Shown: piece after piece, positions 42,612-52,294 of the stretch
How positions within the stretch are numbered: position 1 is the first letter of the stretch
Layout of the letters: every line of letters begins with the position of its first letter
Source of the DNA: Rhodococcus_G sp042879035
GTDB lineage: Bacteria > Actinomycetota > Actinomycetes > Mycobacteriales > Mycobacteriaceae
Assembly: GCF_042879035.1 (NCBI RefSeq)
Contig: NZ_JBIAOU010000013.1
Location: 62,001-126,000, forward strand
DNA: 64,000 nucleotides
Reading direction: 5' to 3'
Position numbers and translations under genes: made by a program
The notes under the pieces: generated by a model
What the model saw: only the letters and a program-made list of their open reading frames with translations
Database searches by the model: none
What the model was told of the DNA's origin: nothing

Positions 42612-45461
42612 GTGCCCTTGCTCGCAATATTGTTCGCCCACGCACTCGCCGCCCTTCTGGCGCCTGCTGCCGTGCGAACAATGGGGCGCAACGCATTTCT
42701 GCCGCTGTCGCTGGTGCCCGCGGCGTCGCTGGTCTGGGTGATCGCGAACTGGAACACCGAGCAGTCACTGCACATCGCCTGGGCGCCCGGGCTGTCGATG
42801 GACATCGACATGCGGTTCGACTCCCTCGCCGCGATCATGTCCGCCCTGATCCTCGGCATCGGCACCCTGGTGCTGATCTACTGCTCGCGGTACTTCCAGA
42901 GCGACGAAACCCGGCTCGGGATCTTCGCCGCCGAGATGGTCGCGTTCGCCGGCGCCATGTTCGGTCTGGTCACCAGCGACAACATGCTGATCCTCTACAC
43001 GTTCTGGGAACTGACGACGATCCTGTCGTTCCTGTTGGTCGGGCACTACGCCGAACGCGCGTCCAGTCGCCGCGCCGCCACCCAGGCCCTGCTGGTGACC
43101 ACCGCGGGCGGCCTCGCGATGCTCGTCGGGTTCATCATTCTCGGCCAGGTCGGCGGCAGCTACCAACTCTCGGTGCTGCTCGCGAACCCACCGGGAGGCT
43201 GGGCCGCGGCGGTCGGTGTGGTGCTGGTCCTGGTCGGCGCCCTGTCCAAGTCGGCGATTGTCCCGATGCACTTCTGGCTGCCCGGCGCGATGGCCGCGCC
43301 GACACCGGTCAGCGCCTACCTGCACGCCGCGGCAATGGTCAAGGCGGGCATCTACCTGATCGCCCGGCTGGCACCCGGTTTCTCCGACTCCGCGCCGTGG
43401 CGCATCACCGTGCTCACCCTCGGACTCGCCACGATGCTCCTCGGCGGCTGGCGGGCGATGCGCGCCTTCGACCTCAAGCTGATCCTCGCCTTCGGCACCG
43501 TCAGCCAGCTGGGCTTCCTCACCATCCTGGTCGGTACCGGCACCCACGACGCAGCGCTCGCCGGTATCGCCCTGGTCGTCGCGCACGCGATGTTCAAGGC
43601 CGCACTGTTCATGGTGGTCGGCGTCATCGACCACACCACCGGTACCCGCGACATCCGCAAACTCGCGCACCTCGGCAAGGCGGCGCCGGTGCTGTGCGGG
43701 ATCGCGGTCGCAGCGGCGGCGAGCATGGCCGGGCTGCCCCCGTTCTTCGGGTTCGTCGGCAAGGAAAGTGCGCTCGAGGCGATCGCGACGGCGTCCGTGC
43801 TCGACCCGACCGTCCGCAGCCTCGAGCTGGCGGGCATCGTGGCGGGCTCGATCCTCACCGTCGCGTACAGCATCCGTTTCGTCTGGGGTGCGTTCGGCCG
43901 CAAACAGCTGAAGCGGCCGAGCCCGGCGGTGGCGTCGATGCACACGCCGGGACCGCTGTTCCTGGCGTCGCCGGCGCTGCTCGCCGTCGCCGGTCTGGCC
44001 ACCGGCCTCATCGCCCCGGTGATGGACACCCTGCTCAGCGCGTACGCGGACAGCCTCCCGAGCTACGGCCACGACTACCACCTCGCGTTGTGGCACGGGT
44101 TCGGGCTCGCCCTGTGGCTGACGATCCTGGTGGTCGTCGCCGGTGTCGGGCTGTACCTCGCGCACCGGTGGATCAGCCGGCTCCGGTTCGAACACCCGCC
44201 GCTGGGCAACGCCGAGCGGATCTACGACGCGACGCTGCGCGGCATGGACACCCTGTCGATGCGGTTGACCGGCACCACCCAGCGCGGTTCGCTTCCGCTG
44301 ACGCAGGCGACGATCCTGGTCACCCTCGTGCTGCTCCCGACGATCCTGCTGGTCGCCGGCACGGACTCGGGGATGCGGCTGCACCTGTGGGAGTCGCCGA
44401 TCCAGTTCGCGGTCGGCCTGATCATGATCGCCGCCGCGCTCGCCGCGACGGTGATGCGCAACCGGCTCGCCGCGGTCATCCTCGTCGGCGTCACCGGCTA
44501 CGGCTGTGGTGTGATCTTCGCCCTCGACGGCGCACCGGACCTGGCCCTGACCCAGTTCCTCGTCGAGACCCTCACGCTGGTGATCTTCGTGCTGGTGCTG
44601 CGCAAGCTGCCCGCCGAGATCGACGAGCGTCAGTCCGTCGGGTTCAAGCCGGCGCGGGCGCTGCTCGGTGTGGCGGTGGGGGCGACGGTGACCGCGCTCG
44701 CCGCGGTCGCGATGACCGCCCGCTCCGCCGAGCCCATCTCCGTGCACATGCCGGACCTCGCCTACCACGTCGGCAACGGCAAGAACGTGGTCAACGTGCT
44801 GCTCGTCGACATCCGCGCCTGGGACACCCTCGGCGAGATCTCCGTGCTGCTCGTCGCCGCGACGGGCGTCGCGTCGCTGGTGTTCCGCACCCGCCGGTTC
44901 GGCACCGCCCCCCGCGTCGCGGACGTGCCCTCGTTCGAGCCGTCGCCGACCGAGACCACGTGGCTGCGCGGCGGCGACCTGATCGATCCGCGGCACCGCT
45001 CGCTGGTCCTCGAGGTCACCACCCGGATGATCTTCCCGACCATGATGGTGCTGTCGGTGTACTTCTTCTTCTCCGGGCACAACGCGCCGGGCGGCGGCTT
45101 CGCCGGCGGCCTCACCGCGGGCCTGGCGCTGGTACTGCGCTACCTCGCGGGCGGGCGGTACGAGCTCGGGGAGGCCGTTCCCATCGATGCCGGCAAGATC
45201 CTCGGCCTCGGTCTGATCTTCTCCGCGGGCACGGCGCTGACGTCGCTGTTCCTCGGTGCCCCCGCGTTGTCGTCGGCGACGATCGAGCTGACCCTCCCGG
45301 TGCTCGGCCACATCAAGCTGGTCACCGCGCTGTTCTTCGACCTCGGCGTGTACCTGATCGTCGTCGGACTCGTCCTCGACGTGCTGCGCAGCCTCGGTGC
45401 CCGACTCGACGCCGAGGTCGAGAACCGCCCCGAGACCGGGGAGCAGGTGCTGGTCCGGTGA
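42612..45461 (+). CDS. mrpA: Mrp Na+/H+ antiporter subunit A (fused A-B)
   Basis: The protein has 949 residues from GTG 42612; the frame is open further upstream but only the GTG starts at the first membrane segment (LLAILFAHALAALLAP). The NuoL-like proton-pumping core spans about 1-600, with KSAIVPMHFWLPGAMAAPTPVSAYLHAA and a conserved lysine/glutamate network. About 600-760 is the MrpA C-terminal region, and about 800-949 is an MrpB-like module (SVYFFFSGHNAPGGGFAGGL). With C-G it forms the multisubunit antiporter that exports Na+ in alkaline or salty conditions. It overlaps mrpC as GTGA. Confidence 0.9.
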   Translation: MPLLAILFAHALAALLAPAAVRTMGRNAFLPLSLVPAASLVWVIANWNTEQSLHIAWAPGLSMDIDMRFDSLAAIMSALILGIGTLVLIYCSRYFQSDETRLGIFAAEMVAFAGAMFGLVTSDNMLILYTFWELTTILSFLLVGHYAERASSRRAATQALLVTTAGGLAMLVGFIILGQVGGSYQLSVLLANPPGGWAAAVGVVLVLVGALSKSAIVPMHFWLPGAMAAPTPVSAYLHAAAMVKAGIYLIARLAPGFSDSAPWRITVLTLGLATMLLGGWRAMRAFDLKLILAFGTVSQLGFLTILVGTGTHDAALAGIALVVAHAMFKAALFMVVGVIDHTTGTRDIRKLAHLGKAAPVLCGIAVAAAASMAGLPPFFGFVGKESALEAIATASVLDPTVRSLELAGIVAGSILTVAYSIRFVWGAFGRKQLKRPSPAVASMHTPGPLFLASPALLAVAGLATGLIAPVMDTLLSAYADSLPSYGHDYHLALWHGFGLALWLTILVVVAGVGLYLAHRWISRLRFEHPPLGNAERIYDATLRGMDTLSMRLTGTTQRGSLPLTQATILVTLVLLPTILLVAGTDSGMRLHLWESPIQFAVGLIMIAAALAATVMRNRLAAVILVGVTGYGCGVIFALDGAPDLALTQFLVETLTLVIFVLVLRKLPAEIDERQSVGFKPARALLGVAVGATVTALAAVAMTARSAEPISVHMPDLAYHVGNGKNVVNVLLVDIRAWDTLGEISVLLVAATGVASLVFRTRRFGTAPRVADVPSFEPSPTETTWLRGGDLIDPRHRSLVLEVTTRMIFPTMMVLSVYFFFSGHNAPGGGFAGGLTAGLALVLRYLAGGRYELGEAVPIDAGKILGLGLIFSAGTALTSLFLGAPALSSATIELTLPVLGHIKLVTALFFDLGVYLIVVGLVLDVLRSLGARLDAEVENRPETGEQVLVR

Positions 45462-46108
45462 GCGTGAACATCGGTTTCCTCGTCGTCATCGGCGTGCTCG
45501 TGTCGTGCGGCGTGTACCTGCTGCTGGAGCGGTCGATCACCAAGATGCTGCTCGGCCTGATGCTGTTCGGCAACGGCGTCAACCTGCTGATCCTCTCGGT
45601 CGGCGGCCCGCCCGGCAGCGCTCCGATCGTCGGCCGCACCAACGCCGTGTACGAGCGGATGGCCGACCCCCTCGCGCAGGCGATGATCCTGACCGCGATC
45701 GTCATCACGATGGGCATCGCCGCGTTCGTGATGGCGCTGGCGTACCGGTCCTACAAGATCAACACCAAGGACTCCGTCGACGACGACGCCGAGGACACCA
45801 AGGTCAAGCGTCGCCGGACCCCCGCGGAGGCCCCCGACCACGACCGTTCGGACGACCCGATCACCGGCGACTCCACGTTCGGCGGCGACGCCTTCGACGA
45901 CAAGGGCAACCCCATCCCACTCGAACAGCTCACCAACCTCGAGGACCTCGAGGTGTACGAGGACCTGCGCGAAGGCGACTTCGACGAGTTCGATCCCGAA
46001 GGCGATGCCGAGCCCCGCGAGGCCCCGGTCGGTGCGTCCGGGGACGACGATCCGCGGGACGATCCCGACGCCGAGTCGGTGCCCACCCCGGGTGGTGATC
46101 GCCGATGA
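45458..46108 (+). CDS. mrpC: Mrp antiporter subunit C with acidic C-terminal extension
   Basis: The protein has 216 residues. Residues 1-100 form the usual NuoK-like MrpC of three helices (VYLLLERSITKMLLGLMLFGNGVNLLIL, GRTNAVYERMADPLAQAMILTAIVI). Unlike typical MrpC, which is about 115 residues, a tail of about 115 residues follows. It is rich in Asp and Glu (YEDLREGDFDEFDPEGDAEP) and probably disordered in the cytoplasm. The tail overlaps mrpD as ATGA. Confidence 0.88.
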   Translation: MSVNIGFLVVIGVLVSCGVYLLLERSITKMLLGLMLFGNGVNLLILSVGGPPGSAPIVGRTNAVYERMADPLAQAMILTAIVITMGIAAFVMALAYRSYKINTKDSVDDDAEDTKVKRRRTPAEAPDHDRSDDPITGDSTFGGDAFDDKGNPIPLEQLTNLEDLEVYEDLREGDFDEFDPEGDAEPREAPVGASGDDDPRDDPDAESVPTPGGDRR

Positions 46109-47733
46109 CGATCTCCCCCGACGTGATGCAGACCCTGACACCGCTGCCGGTGCTGATCCCGATGCTCGCCGCCGCGGTGACACTGATCGGCGGTCGCCGT
46201 CCCCGGTTCCAGCGTGCGATCACGATGGCGGCGCTCGTCGCCGGGCTGACGGTCTCCGGTCTGCTGTTGTACCTCGCGGACCGGGACGGCACGTCCGCGC
46301 TGCAGGTCGGCGGTTGGGACTCCCCGATCGGCATCACCCTGGTCGTCGACCGGTTGTCGGCGATCATGCTGGTCGTCTCGTACGTCGTGCTGCTCGCCGT
46401 CATGGCGTTCGCCGTCGGGCAGGGTATCCACGACGGCACCGAACGGCAGCCGGTGTCGATCTTCCTACCCACCTACCTGGCGCTGACGGCGGGCATCTCC
46501 AACGCCTTCCTCGCCGGGGACCTGTTCAACCTGTACGTCGGGTTCGAGGTGCTGCTCGCGGCGTCGTTCGTGCTGCTGACCCTCGGTGCCAGCGCCGACC
46601 GGGTCCGCGCGGGCGTCTCGTACGTGATGGTGTCGATGGTGTCGTCGCTGATCTTCCTGATCGGCATCGCCCTCGCCTACGGCGCCACCGGCACCCTGAA
46701 CATGGCGCAGATGGCGTTGCGGTTCGACGACATCCCGGACGGCACCCGGATGGCGATCTTCGGCGTCCTGCTCGTCGCGTTCGGCATCAAGGCGGCGGTG
46801 TTCCCGCTGTCGACCTGGTTGCCCGACTCCTACCCGACCGCGCCCGCCCCGGTGACCGCGGTGTTCGCGGGCCTGCTCACCAAGGTCGGTGTGTACGCGA
46901 TCATCCGCGCCCACACGCTGCTGTTCCCGCAGGGCGAGCTGGACGACGTGCTGATGGTGTGCGGTCTGCTGACGATGATCGTCGGCATCCTCGGCGCCAT
47001 CGCCCAGTCCGACATCAAACGACTGCTCTCGTTCACCCTGGTCAGTCACATCGGCTACATGGTGTTCGGCATCGCGCTGTCCACCCAGCAGGGCCTGTCG
47101 GGCGCGATCTACTACGTCGCGCACCACATCATCGTGCAGACGACACTGTTCCTCGTCGTGGGGCTCATCGAACGGCAGGCCGGATCGTCGTCGCTGCGCC
47201 GGCTCGGCAGTCTCGCCGCCGCCAGCCCGGTCCTGGCGGTCGTCTTCCTGATCCCGGCACTGAACCTCGGCGGGATCCCGCCGTTCTCCGGTTTCATCGG
47301 CAAGATCGCGCTGCTGCAGGCCGGCGCCGCCCACCCGAGCGTGCTGTCCTGGGTGCTGGTCGCCGGCGGCACCGCCACCAGCCTGCTGACGCTCTACGTC
47401 GTCGCCCGCGTCTGGACCAAGGCGTTCTGGCGGGCCCGCGCGGACGCCCCCGAGGGCGGCCTCGCCGACGTCAGCCCGTCCGCGCTGATCGACGAGTCGG
47501 AGGAGGACATCGCGTTCGTCGACCGTGAGGACGTCGGGCGGATGCCCGCGCTGATGCTGGGACCGACCATCGCCCTCGTCGGTGTCGGCGTCGCGCTGAC
47601 GGTGTTCGCCGGCCAGATCATCGCGGTCACCGACCGGGCCGCGACCGATCTGCAGGACCGGTCGATCTACATCGACGCCGTCCTCGGTCCCGGGTACGTC
47701 GAACAGGCCACGGCGGCGGGAGGCGGACGATGA
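46105..47733 (+). CDS. mrpD: Mrp antiporter subunit D
   Basis: The 542-residue NuoN/NuoM-like membrane protein has the conserved FPLSTWLPDSYPTAPAPVTAVFAGLLTKVGVYA segment and the later SHIGYMVFGIALSTQQG. A cytosolic insertion near 455-475 is acidic (IDESEEDIAFVDREDVGRM). It forms the second large proton channel of the Mrp complex. It overlaps mrpE as ATGA. Confidence 0.9.
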   Translation: MTISPDVMQTLTPLPVLIPMLAAAVTLIGGRRPRFQRAITMAALVAGLTVSGLLLYLADRDGTSALQVGGWDSPIGITLVVDRLSAIMLVVSYVVLLAVMAFAVGQGIHDGTERQPVSIFLPTYLALTAGISNAFLAGDLFNLYVGFEVLLAASFVLLTLGASADRVRAGVSYVMVSMVSSLIFLIGIALAYGATGTLNMAQMALRFDDIPDGTRMAIFGVLLVAFGIKAAVFPLSTWLPDSYPTAPAPVTAVFAGLLTKVGVYAIIRAHTLLFPQGELDDVLMVCGLLTMIVGILGAIAQSDIKRLLSFTLVSHIGYMVFGIALSTQQGLSGAIYYVAHHIIVQTTLFLVVGLIERQAGSSSLRRLGSLAAASPVLAVVFLIPALNLGGIPPFSGFIGKIALLQAGAAHPSVLSWVLVAGGTATSLLTLYVVARVWTKAFWRARADAPEGGLADVSPSALIDESEEDIAFVDREDVGRMPALMLGPTIALVGVGVALTVFAGQIIAVTDRAATDLQDRSIYIDAVLGPGYVEQATAAGGGR

Positions 47734-48293
47734 CCCGGGAAGTCGCGCTGCGGGCCGGGACACTGGCCTGGCTGACCCTCGTCTGGATCCTGTTGTGGGG
47801 CAACGTCAGCGTCGCCAACATCGTCGGCGGGCTGATCGTCGCGATCCTCATCACCGTTCTGCTGCCGCTGCCGCGGGTGCCCGTCGAGGGACGCATCCAC
47901 CCGTGGTCGATCGTGAAGCTGATCGGTCTGAGCCTCTGGTACGCGGCGCAGTCGAGCGCGCAGGTCGCGTGGCTGGCCGTGCGACCCGGACCTCCCCCGG
48001 TGACCGGGGTCCTGCGGTGCCGGCTGGCCATCAAGTCCGACCTCGTGCTCACCCTGTGCGTCGACGTGCTCAACCTGATCCCCGGCACCATGGTGCTCGA
48101 GGTCGACCAGGTCAAGCGCATGGTCTACGTCCACGTCCTCGACGTCAGCACCGACAGGGCGGTCCGGCAGTTCTACCGGACCGTTCGCCGGCTCGAGGCG
48201 CTGTTCATCGCGTCGTTCGAGCGGGACTCGGAGTGGACGCCGTCCCCGCTGCACGACGCCGTCGACCCCGCCGTCCGAAGGGAGCTCCCGTGA
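47730..48293 (+). CDS. mrpE: Mrp antiporter subunit E
   Basis: The protein has 187 residues: two or three helices at the N-terminus, then a cytosolic half with the MrpE pattern (CRLAIKSDLVLTLCVDVLNLIPGTMVLEVD). It overlaps mrpF as GTGA. Confidence 0.9.
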   Translation: MTREVALRAGTLAWLTLVWILLWGNVSVANIVGGLIVAILITVLLPLPRVPVEGRIHPWSIVKLIGLSLWYAAQSSAQVAWLAVRPGPPPVTGVLRCRLAIKSDLVLTLCVDVLNLIPGTMVLEVDQVKRMVYVHVLDVSTDRAVRQFYRTVRRLEALFIASFERDSEWTPSPLHDAVDPAVRRELP

Positions 48294-48550
48294 CGACCGT
48301 TCTCGTGATCGCCGGGGTGATGTTGTCGGTCGCCGCGGTGCTGACCTCGTACCGCCTGCTCGCCGGCCCCGCCACCCTGGACCGGCTCGTCGCGATGGAC
48401 ACCCTCGTCGCGGTCGCGATCTGCGGGCTGGCGGTGTGGGCGACCTTCAGCATGGACACCACGCTGGTGCCGGCGATCGTCGCGCTCTCGCTGGTCGGTT
48501 TCGTCGGCTCGGTGTCGGTGGCCCGGTTCCGGGTGCGTGACGACCAGTGA
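48290..48550 (+). CDS. mrpF: Mrp antiporter subunit F
   Basis: The 86-residue protein has three helices and the MrpF core (YRLLAGPATLDRLVAMDTLVAVAICGL). Start GTG overlaps the mrpE stop; its own stop overlaps the mrpG start. Normal length for the family. Confidence 0.9.
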   Translation: MTTVLVIAGVMLSVAAVLTSYRLLAGPATLDRLVAMDTLVAVAICGLAVWATFSMDTTLVPAIVALSLVGFVGSVSVARFRVRDDQ

Positions 48551-48891
48551 GCACCGCACTCGACGTCCTCGCCGCCGTGTCGATCCTGCTCGGCGCGCTG
48601 CTCGCGATGACCGCCGCGATCGGCATCGTCCGCTTCCCCGACACCCTCTCGCGGATGCATGCCGCGACGAAGCCTCAGGTGGTCGGCCTGGTCCTGGTCC
48701 TCGCCGGGGCGGTGATCCGACTGCGCGGCAACGTCGACATCTGGATGCTCGTCCTCGTCGGCCTGTTCACACTGCTCACCGCGCCGGTGATCGCGCACAC
48801 CGTCGGCCGGGTCGCGTATCGGGAGCAGCGCAGTCGCGACGGGATGGGCATCGTCGGCGATCTCGACGACCAGAGCCCACCCACGCGGTAG
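48547..48891 (+). CDS. mrpG: Mrp antiporter subunit G
   Basis: The 114-residue protein has three helices and the MrpG signature (IGIVRFPDTLSRMHAATKPQVVGLVLVLAGAVI). It is the last gene of the A/B-C-D-E-F-G set. It ends 10 bases before the stop of the convergent PAP2 gene. Confidence 0.9.
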   Translation: MSTALDVLAAVSILLGALLAMTAAIGIVRFPDTLSRMHAATKPQVVGLVLVLAGAVIRLRGNVDIWMLVLVGLFTLLTAPVIAHTVGRVAYREQRSRDGMGIVGDLDDQSPPTR

Positions 48892-48901
48892 ACCCGCCGC
48901 C

Positions 48902-50224
48902 TCACATACGGGCGAACTCGTCCTCGGGGCCGCGCCCCGCCAACCGGCCCAGCGTCGACTCGGGTGCCGCGAAGAACGTCGCGTGGAAGCCGACGACCAC
49001 GGCGAGCATCATCCCGAGGATCACCGGCACCGACAGGAGCGGGACCGCGGCGATCGGACCGGCGAGGTAGCGGTAGCCCGTGAGGAGCGCGACGAACGCT
49101 GCGGTCCCGCTGCACACGAGCCGGATCCGGGACCGGTCCCAGCCCCGCTCCGGGTCCCGCAGACCGGACTCGATGGTGAGGCTGAGCACGACACCGGCGA
49201 CGAGGTCGACACCGTAGTGGTAGCCGAAGCCGAGCGTCGCCGCCAGCGTGCAGACCAGCCACGCCGTGCCGCCCCACCGCAGCCAGAACGGTCCCCGCCG
49301 GGTGTGCACGAAGATCGCCAACGCCCACGCGGTGTGCAGGCTGGGCATGCAGTTGCGGGGTGCCGGCGAGTCGAACACGAACGACGCCGGGTCGGTGCCG
49401 GTCGGCAGGAGCGTCGGCCAGAAGTCGCCGAGCTGTGCGCCGTTCCCTTCGCCGCCGAAGGCGAAGTCGGGCCCGACGACCGGGAAGACGAGGTAGAACA
49501 GCGGGCCGATCATCCCGATCGCGAGGAAGGTCCGTACGAGGTGATGCGACGGCCAGCCGTTGCGGAGCTGGTAGAGGGCGACCGCGATCGCCGCGACGGG
49601 CAGCTGGATGTACACCCAGTGCAGGACGCCGTATCCGGCGGGGCCGAGCGCGTCGACGACCTGCCCCATCATCCACGAGGGCCGGCCGAACGCGCGGTCG
49701 GCGAGTTCGACGTACTGGTCGAGCACCGCGGGCCGGGTCATCACCGTGATCTGCAGCCAGACGTCGCCGATCTTGATCGCGACGGCCAGCATCGCACCGA
49801 GACCCGCGCCGAGCAGTGCGCTCCGGCGCAGGTCGCCGGTCCAGCGGACCGCGGCGACCGCGGCGATACCGAGCAGCACCCACGTCGGACCGTTGCCGAC
49901 CGCGACGGGAGCACCGCCCAGCAGACGCGCCCCGAGGACCACCACGTCGATGCCGACGGCGACGGCCACGGCGATCAGCCGCTGCCGGTTGATCAGTCCG
50001 ACGAGGCCGAGCGCCAGCGCCGCCCACGGCACGGACATCGACTTGGGCGTACCGACGAAGTCCCGGGTGAGCGACTGCAGCGGTCCCTCGAAGCCCGAGC
50101 GGGTGGCGACGAACTGCAGGAACACCAGGGCGACGGCCACAGCGAGGGTCGCGACGAGCGCGACGGGAAACGCCCCGTCCGCGCGTCGCCGGGGCGCGGA
50201 GACGGACGAGTCGTCGATCAGCAC
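48902..50224 (-). CDS. PAP2-family membrane phosphatase
   Basis: The protein has 440 residues and about 10-12 membrane segments. The PAP2 catalytic motifs are present: RNCMPSLHTAWAL (near 295) and GYHYGVDLVAG (near 335). The N-terminal half adds several helices beyond the core. It could dephosphorylate lipid phosphates, or transfer head groups as inositol-phosphoryl-transferases of this superfamily do. GTG 50222-50224 is the start. It closes the accessory block before the conserved ybdK-sodC order. Confidence 0.82.
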   Translation of the reverse strand: MLIDDSSVSAPRRRADGAFPVALVATLAVAVALVFLQFVATRSGFEGPLQSLTRDFVGTPKSMSVPWAALALGLVGLINRQRLIAVAVAVGIDVVVLGARLLGGAPVAVGNGPTWVLLGIAAVAAVRWTGDLRRSALLGAGLGAMLAVAIKIGDVWLQITVMTRPAVLDQYVELADRAFGRPSWMMGQVVDALGPAGYGVLHWVYIQLPVAAIAVALYQLRNGWPSHHLVRTFLAIGMIGPLFYLVFPVVGPDFAFGGEGNGAQLGDFWPTLLPTGTDPASFVFDSPAPRNCMPSLHTAWALAIFVHTRRGPFWLRWGGTAWLVCTLAATLGFGYHYGVDLVAGVVLSLTIESGLRDPERGWDRSRIRLVCSGTAAFVALLTGYRYLAGPIAAVPLLSVPVILGMMLAVVVGFHATFFAAPESTLGRLAGRGPEDEFARM

Positions 50225-50256
50225 CTGTACATAGTAAACGGTGCGTGAACTGCGCC

Positions 50257-51393
50257 TTAACGCTTCAATTCGGCCACGAGGGAATCGACGACGGCGGTCA
50301 GGTCACCGCCGTTGTCCGCCGCGACGGCGCGTTGCCTCTGGTAGGACGCGCCGCGCCGCGGGATGTCGGCCACACGGGCCAGTTCGTCCGCACAACCGAG
50401 CTCGACCGCCAGCGGCGCCAGCTGCTCGAGCAGGTCGTCGAGGTCCTCGGTGACGAGCCGCTCGTTGCTGTCGGCGTCGAGGATGATCTCCGCGTCCAGG
50501 CCGTAGCGGGCGGCGCGCCACTTGTTCTCCTGCACGTGCCACGGCGGCATACCCGGCAGTTCGACCCCGGCCTCGAGCTGCCGGTCGAAGTGGACCACCA
50601 GGCAGTGGATCAGCGCCACCAGCGACTCGAGTTCGGCGCGGGTGGACACGCCGTCGCAGACCCGGACCTCGATCGTCCCCCACTGCGGAGCCGGCCGGAT
50701 GTCCCAGTGCAGCGCGCCGAGCCGTTCGATGACGCCGGTCTTCATCTGGTCGTGCACGAACCCCTCGAACTGCGCCCACGTCTCGAACTGGAACGGCAGG
50801 CCGGCGGTCGGCAGCTGCTGGAACATCAGTGCCCGGTTGCTGGCGTATCCGGTGTCGGTGCCCGCCCACATCGGGGACGACGCCGACAGCGCGAGCAGGT
50901 GCGGATACTTCACCAGCAGCGCGTTGATGATGGGGAACACCTTGTGCGCCGACGACACCCCGACGTGGACGTGCACGCCCCAGATCAGCATCTGCCGTCC
51001 CCACCACTGGGTGCGGTTGATCATCTCGTCGTAGTGCGGGTTCGGTGTCACCTGCTGGGTGGACCACTGCGCGAAGGGGTGGGTGCCCGCACACATCAGT
51101 TCGACGTTCTCCCGCGCCGCGGCCCGGCGCAGCAACGCCATCGTCTCGCGCAGGTCGTCCATCGCCTCCGCGGTGGTCGCGCAGATCCCGGTGACGAGTT
51201 CGACGGTGTTCCGCAGGAACTCCTTGTGCAGCCGCGCCTCGTGGTCACCGGCCAACTCGTCCGCGGCGGCCAGCACCTGCGCAGCGGTGTTGGACAGGTC
51301 GCGCGTGGTCGGGTCGACGAGCGCGACCTCCCACTCGACGCCGATCGTTGGCCGGGGCGAACCGGCGAAGTGCACTGCCACAGCGGAATCCAA
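50257..51393 (-). CDS. YbdK-type carboxylate-amine ligase (glutamate-cysteine ligase 2 family)
   Basis: The protein has 378 residues, with the family core (TIGVEWEVALVDP, HKEFLRNTVELVTGICATTAEAM, GTHPFAQWSTQQVTP, LIWGVHVHVGVS). Members such as E. coli YbdK show weak glutamate-cysteine ligase activity; M. tuberculosis Rv0433 is the likely orthologue. The biological amine and acid are unknown. The longest frame starts at TTG 51391-51393; GTG 51379-51381 is another possible start and neither has a clear RBS. Confidence 0.82.
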   Translation of the reverse strand: MDSAVAVHFAGSPRPTIGVEWEVALVDPTTRDLSNTAAQVLAAADELAGDHEARLHKEFLRNTVELVTGICATTAEAMDDLRETMALLRRAAARENVELMCAGTHPFAQWSTQQVTPNPHYDEMINRTQWWGRQMLIWGVHVHVGVSSAHKVFPIINALLVKYPHLLALSASSPMWAGTDTGYASNRALMFQQLPTAGLPFQFETWAQFEGFVHDQMKTGVIERLGALHWDIRPAPQWGTIEVRVCDGVSTRAELESLVALIHCLVVHFDRQLEAGVELPGMPPWHVQENKWRAARYGLDAEIILDADSNERLVTEDLDDLLEQLAPLAVELGCADELARVADIPRRGASYQRQRAVAADNGGDLTAVVDSLVAELKR

Positions 51394-51410
51394 TCACAGA
51401 GAGACGACGA

Positions 51411-51462
51411 CGGCGCCGCGACCGGAACCGGCCGGGGGCCTGGTCGTCCGGTCGCGGCGCCG
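51411..51462 (-). terminator. Hairpin between sodC and the YbdK-type gene
   Basis: A perfect 16-bp stem (51411-51426 with 51447-51462, CGGCGCCGCGACCGGA) encloses a 20-base loop that can fold further. It lies downstream of sodC and upstream of the YbdK-type start. Confidence 0.65.
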
Positions 51463-51495
51463 CGACGAAAGGAGGGTGTTACTCGATCACACCTG

Positions 51496-52173
51496 TTACT
51501 TGATCACACCGCAGGCGACTCGCGCACCGGCGTCACCGGTGTCGAGGGTGGTCTGATCGGGTGCCGGCGCGTACCGGGTGGGGATGTTGGCGAAGTTGTC
51601 GGCACCGGCGTGCACGACGATCGCCCGGCCGTCACCGTGGTTCTGCAGGTCCTCGATGGTGAACGCGTCGGTGGTGGTGGTCAGGTTCCCGGTGCCGTTC
51701 TGTCCCACGAACAGCGACGGCAGGTCGCCGCTGGCCGGGTGGCCGGTGTGACCCTCGACCTGGAGGTGCCCGCCCGCGGAGGTGAAGTCGCCCTCACAGG
51801 TGCCGACCGAGTGGATGTGCAGTCCGTGGAAACCGGGCGCGAGACCGTTCGCGGCGACCGTGACGACAACGCCGTCGCCGGAGCCGACGAAGGTCGCGGT
51901 GCCGGCAGCCTTGCCGTCCGCACCCTGCAGAACGACGTTGATCCGCTCGACATGCTCGGAGCTGCCGGAGGTGCCCTCGCTGTGCTCGCCCGCCGGTGCC
52001 GCGGCTCCGGTCCAGACCGCCGGAGTGGTGCCCTCGACGTCGCTCGCCTCCTGGTTGGGCGGGCTGCACGCGGTCAGGCCCGCTGCCGCGATCGCAACCA
52101 TCGGGGTGACCACGCGCAGGGAAACGCGGCGGGACCGGGTCGTCTGCGAATCGCGTCGGGTAAGCAAGGCCAT
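51496..52173 (-). CDS. sodC: Cu/Zn superoxide dismutase, lipoprotein
   Basis: The preprotein has 225 residues from ATG 52173, with AAGGAG seven bases upstream. A lipobox LTAC (Cys36) anchors it outside the membrane. The SodC fold is intact: Cu/Zn ligands in FHGLHIHSVGTCE, GGHLQVEGHTGHP and AIVVHAGADNF, and the two cysteines of the disulfide (GTCEG and VACGV). It removes extracytoplasmic superoxide. The order with the following two genes matches M. tuberculosis Rv0430-Rv0433. Confidence 0.92.
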   Translation of the reverse strand: MALLTRRDSQTTRSRRVSLRVVTPMVAIAAAGLTACSPPNQEASDVEGTTPAVWTGAAAPAGEHSEGTSGSSEHVERINVVLQGADGKAAGTATFVGSGDGVVVTVAANGLAPGFHGLHIHSVGTCEGDFTSAGGHLQVEGHTGHPASGDLPSLFVGQNGTGNLTTTTDAFTIEDLQNHGDGRAIVVHAGADNFANIPTRYAPAPDQTTLDTGDAGARVACGVIK

Positions 52174-52294
52174 CAAACCGCTCCTTCGAGATGGGCTGGA
52201 AGTGCACTGATCATAGCCAGCCGGAGTTGCCGGCCGACCGGTGGTCTACGACGGGGCATAGTTGACGTGCGCGCGGCACGCGGACGGGACTTCC

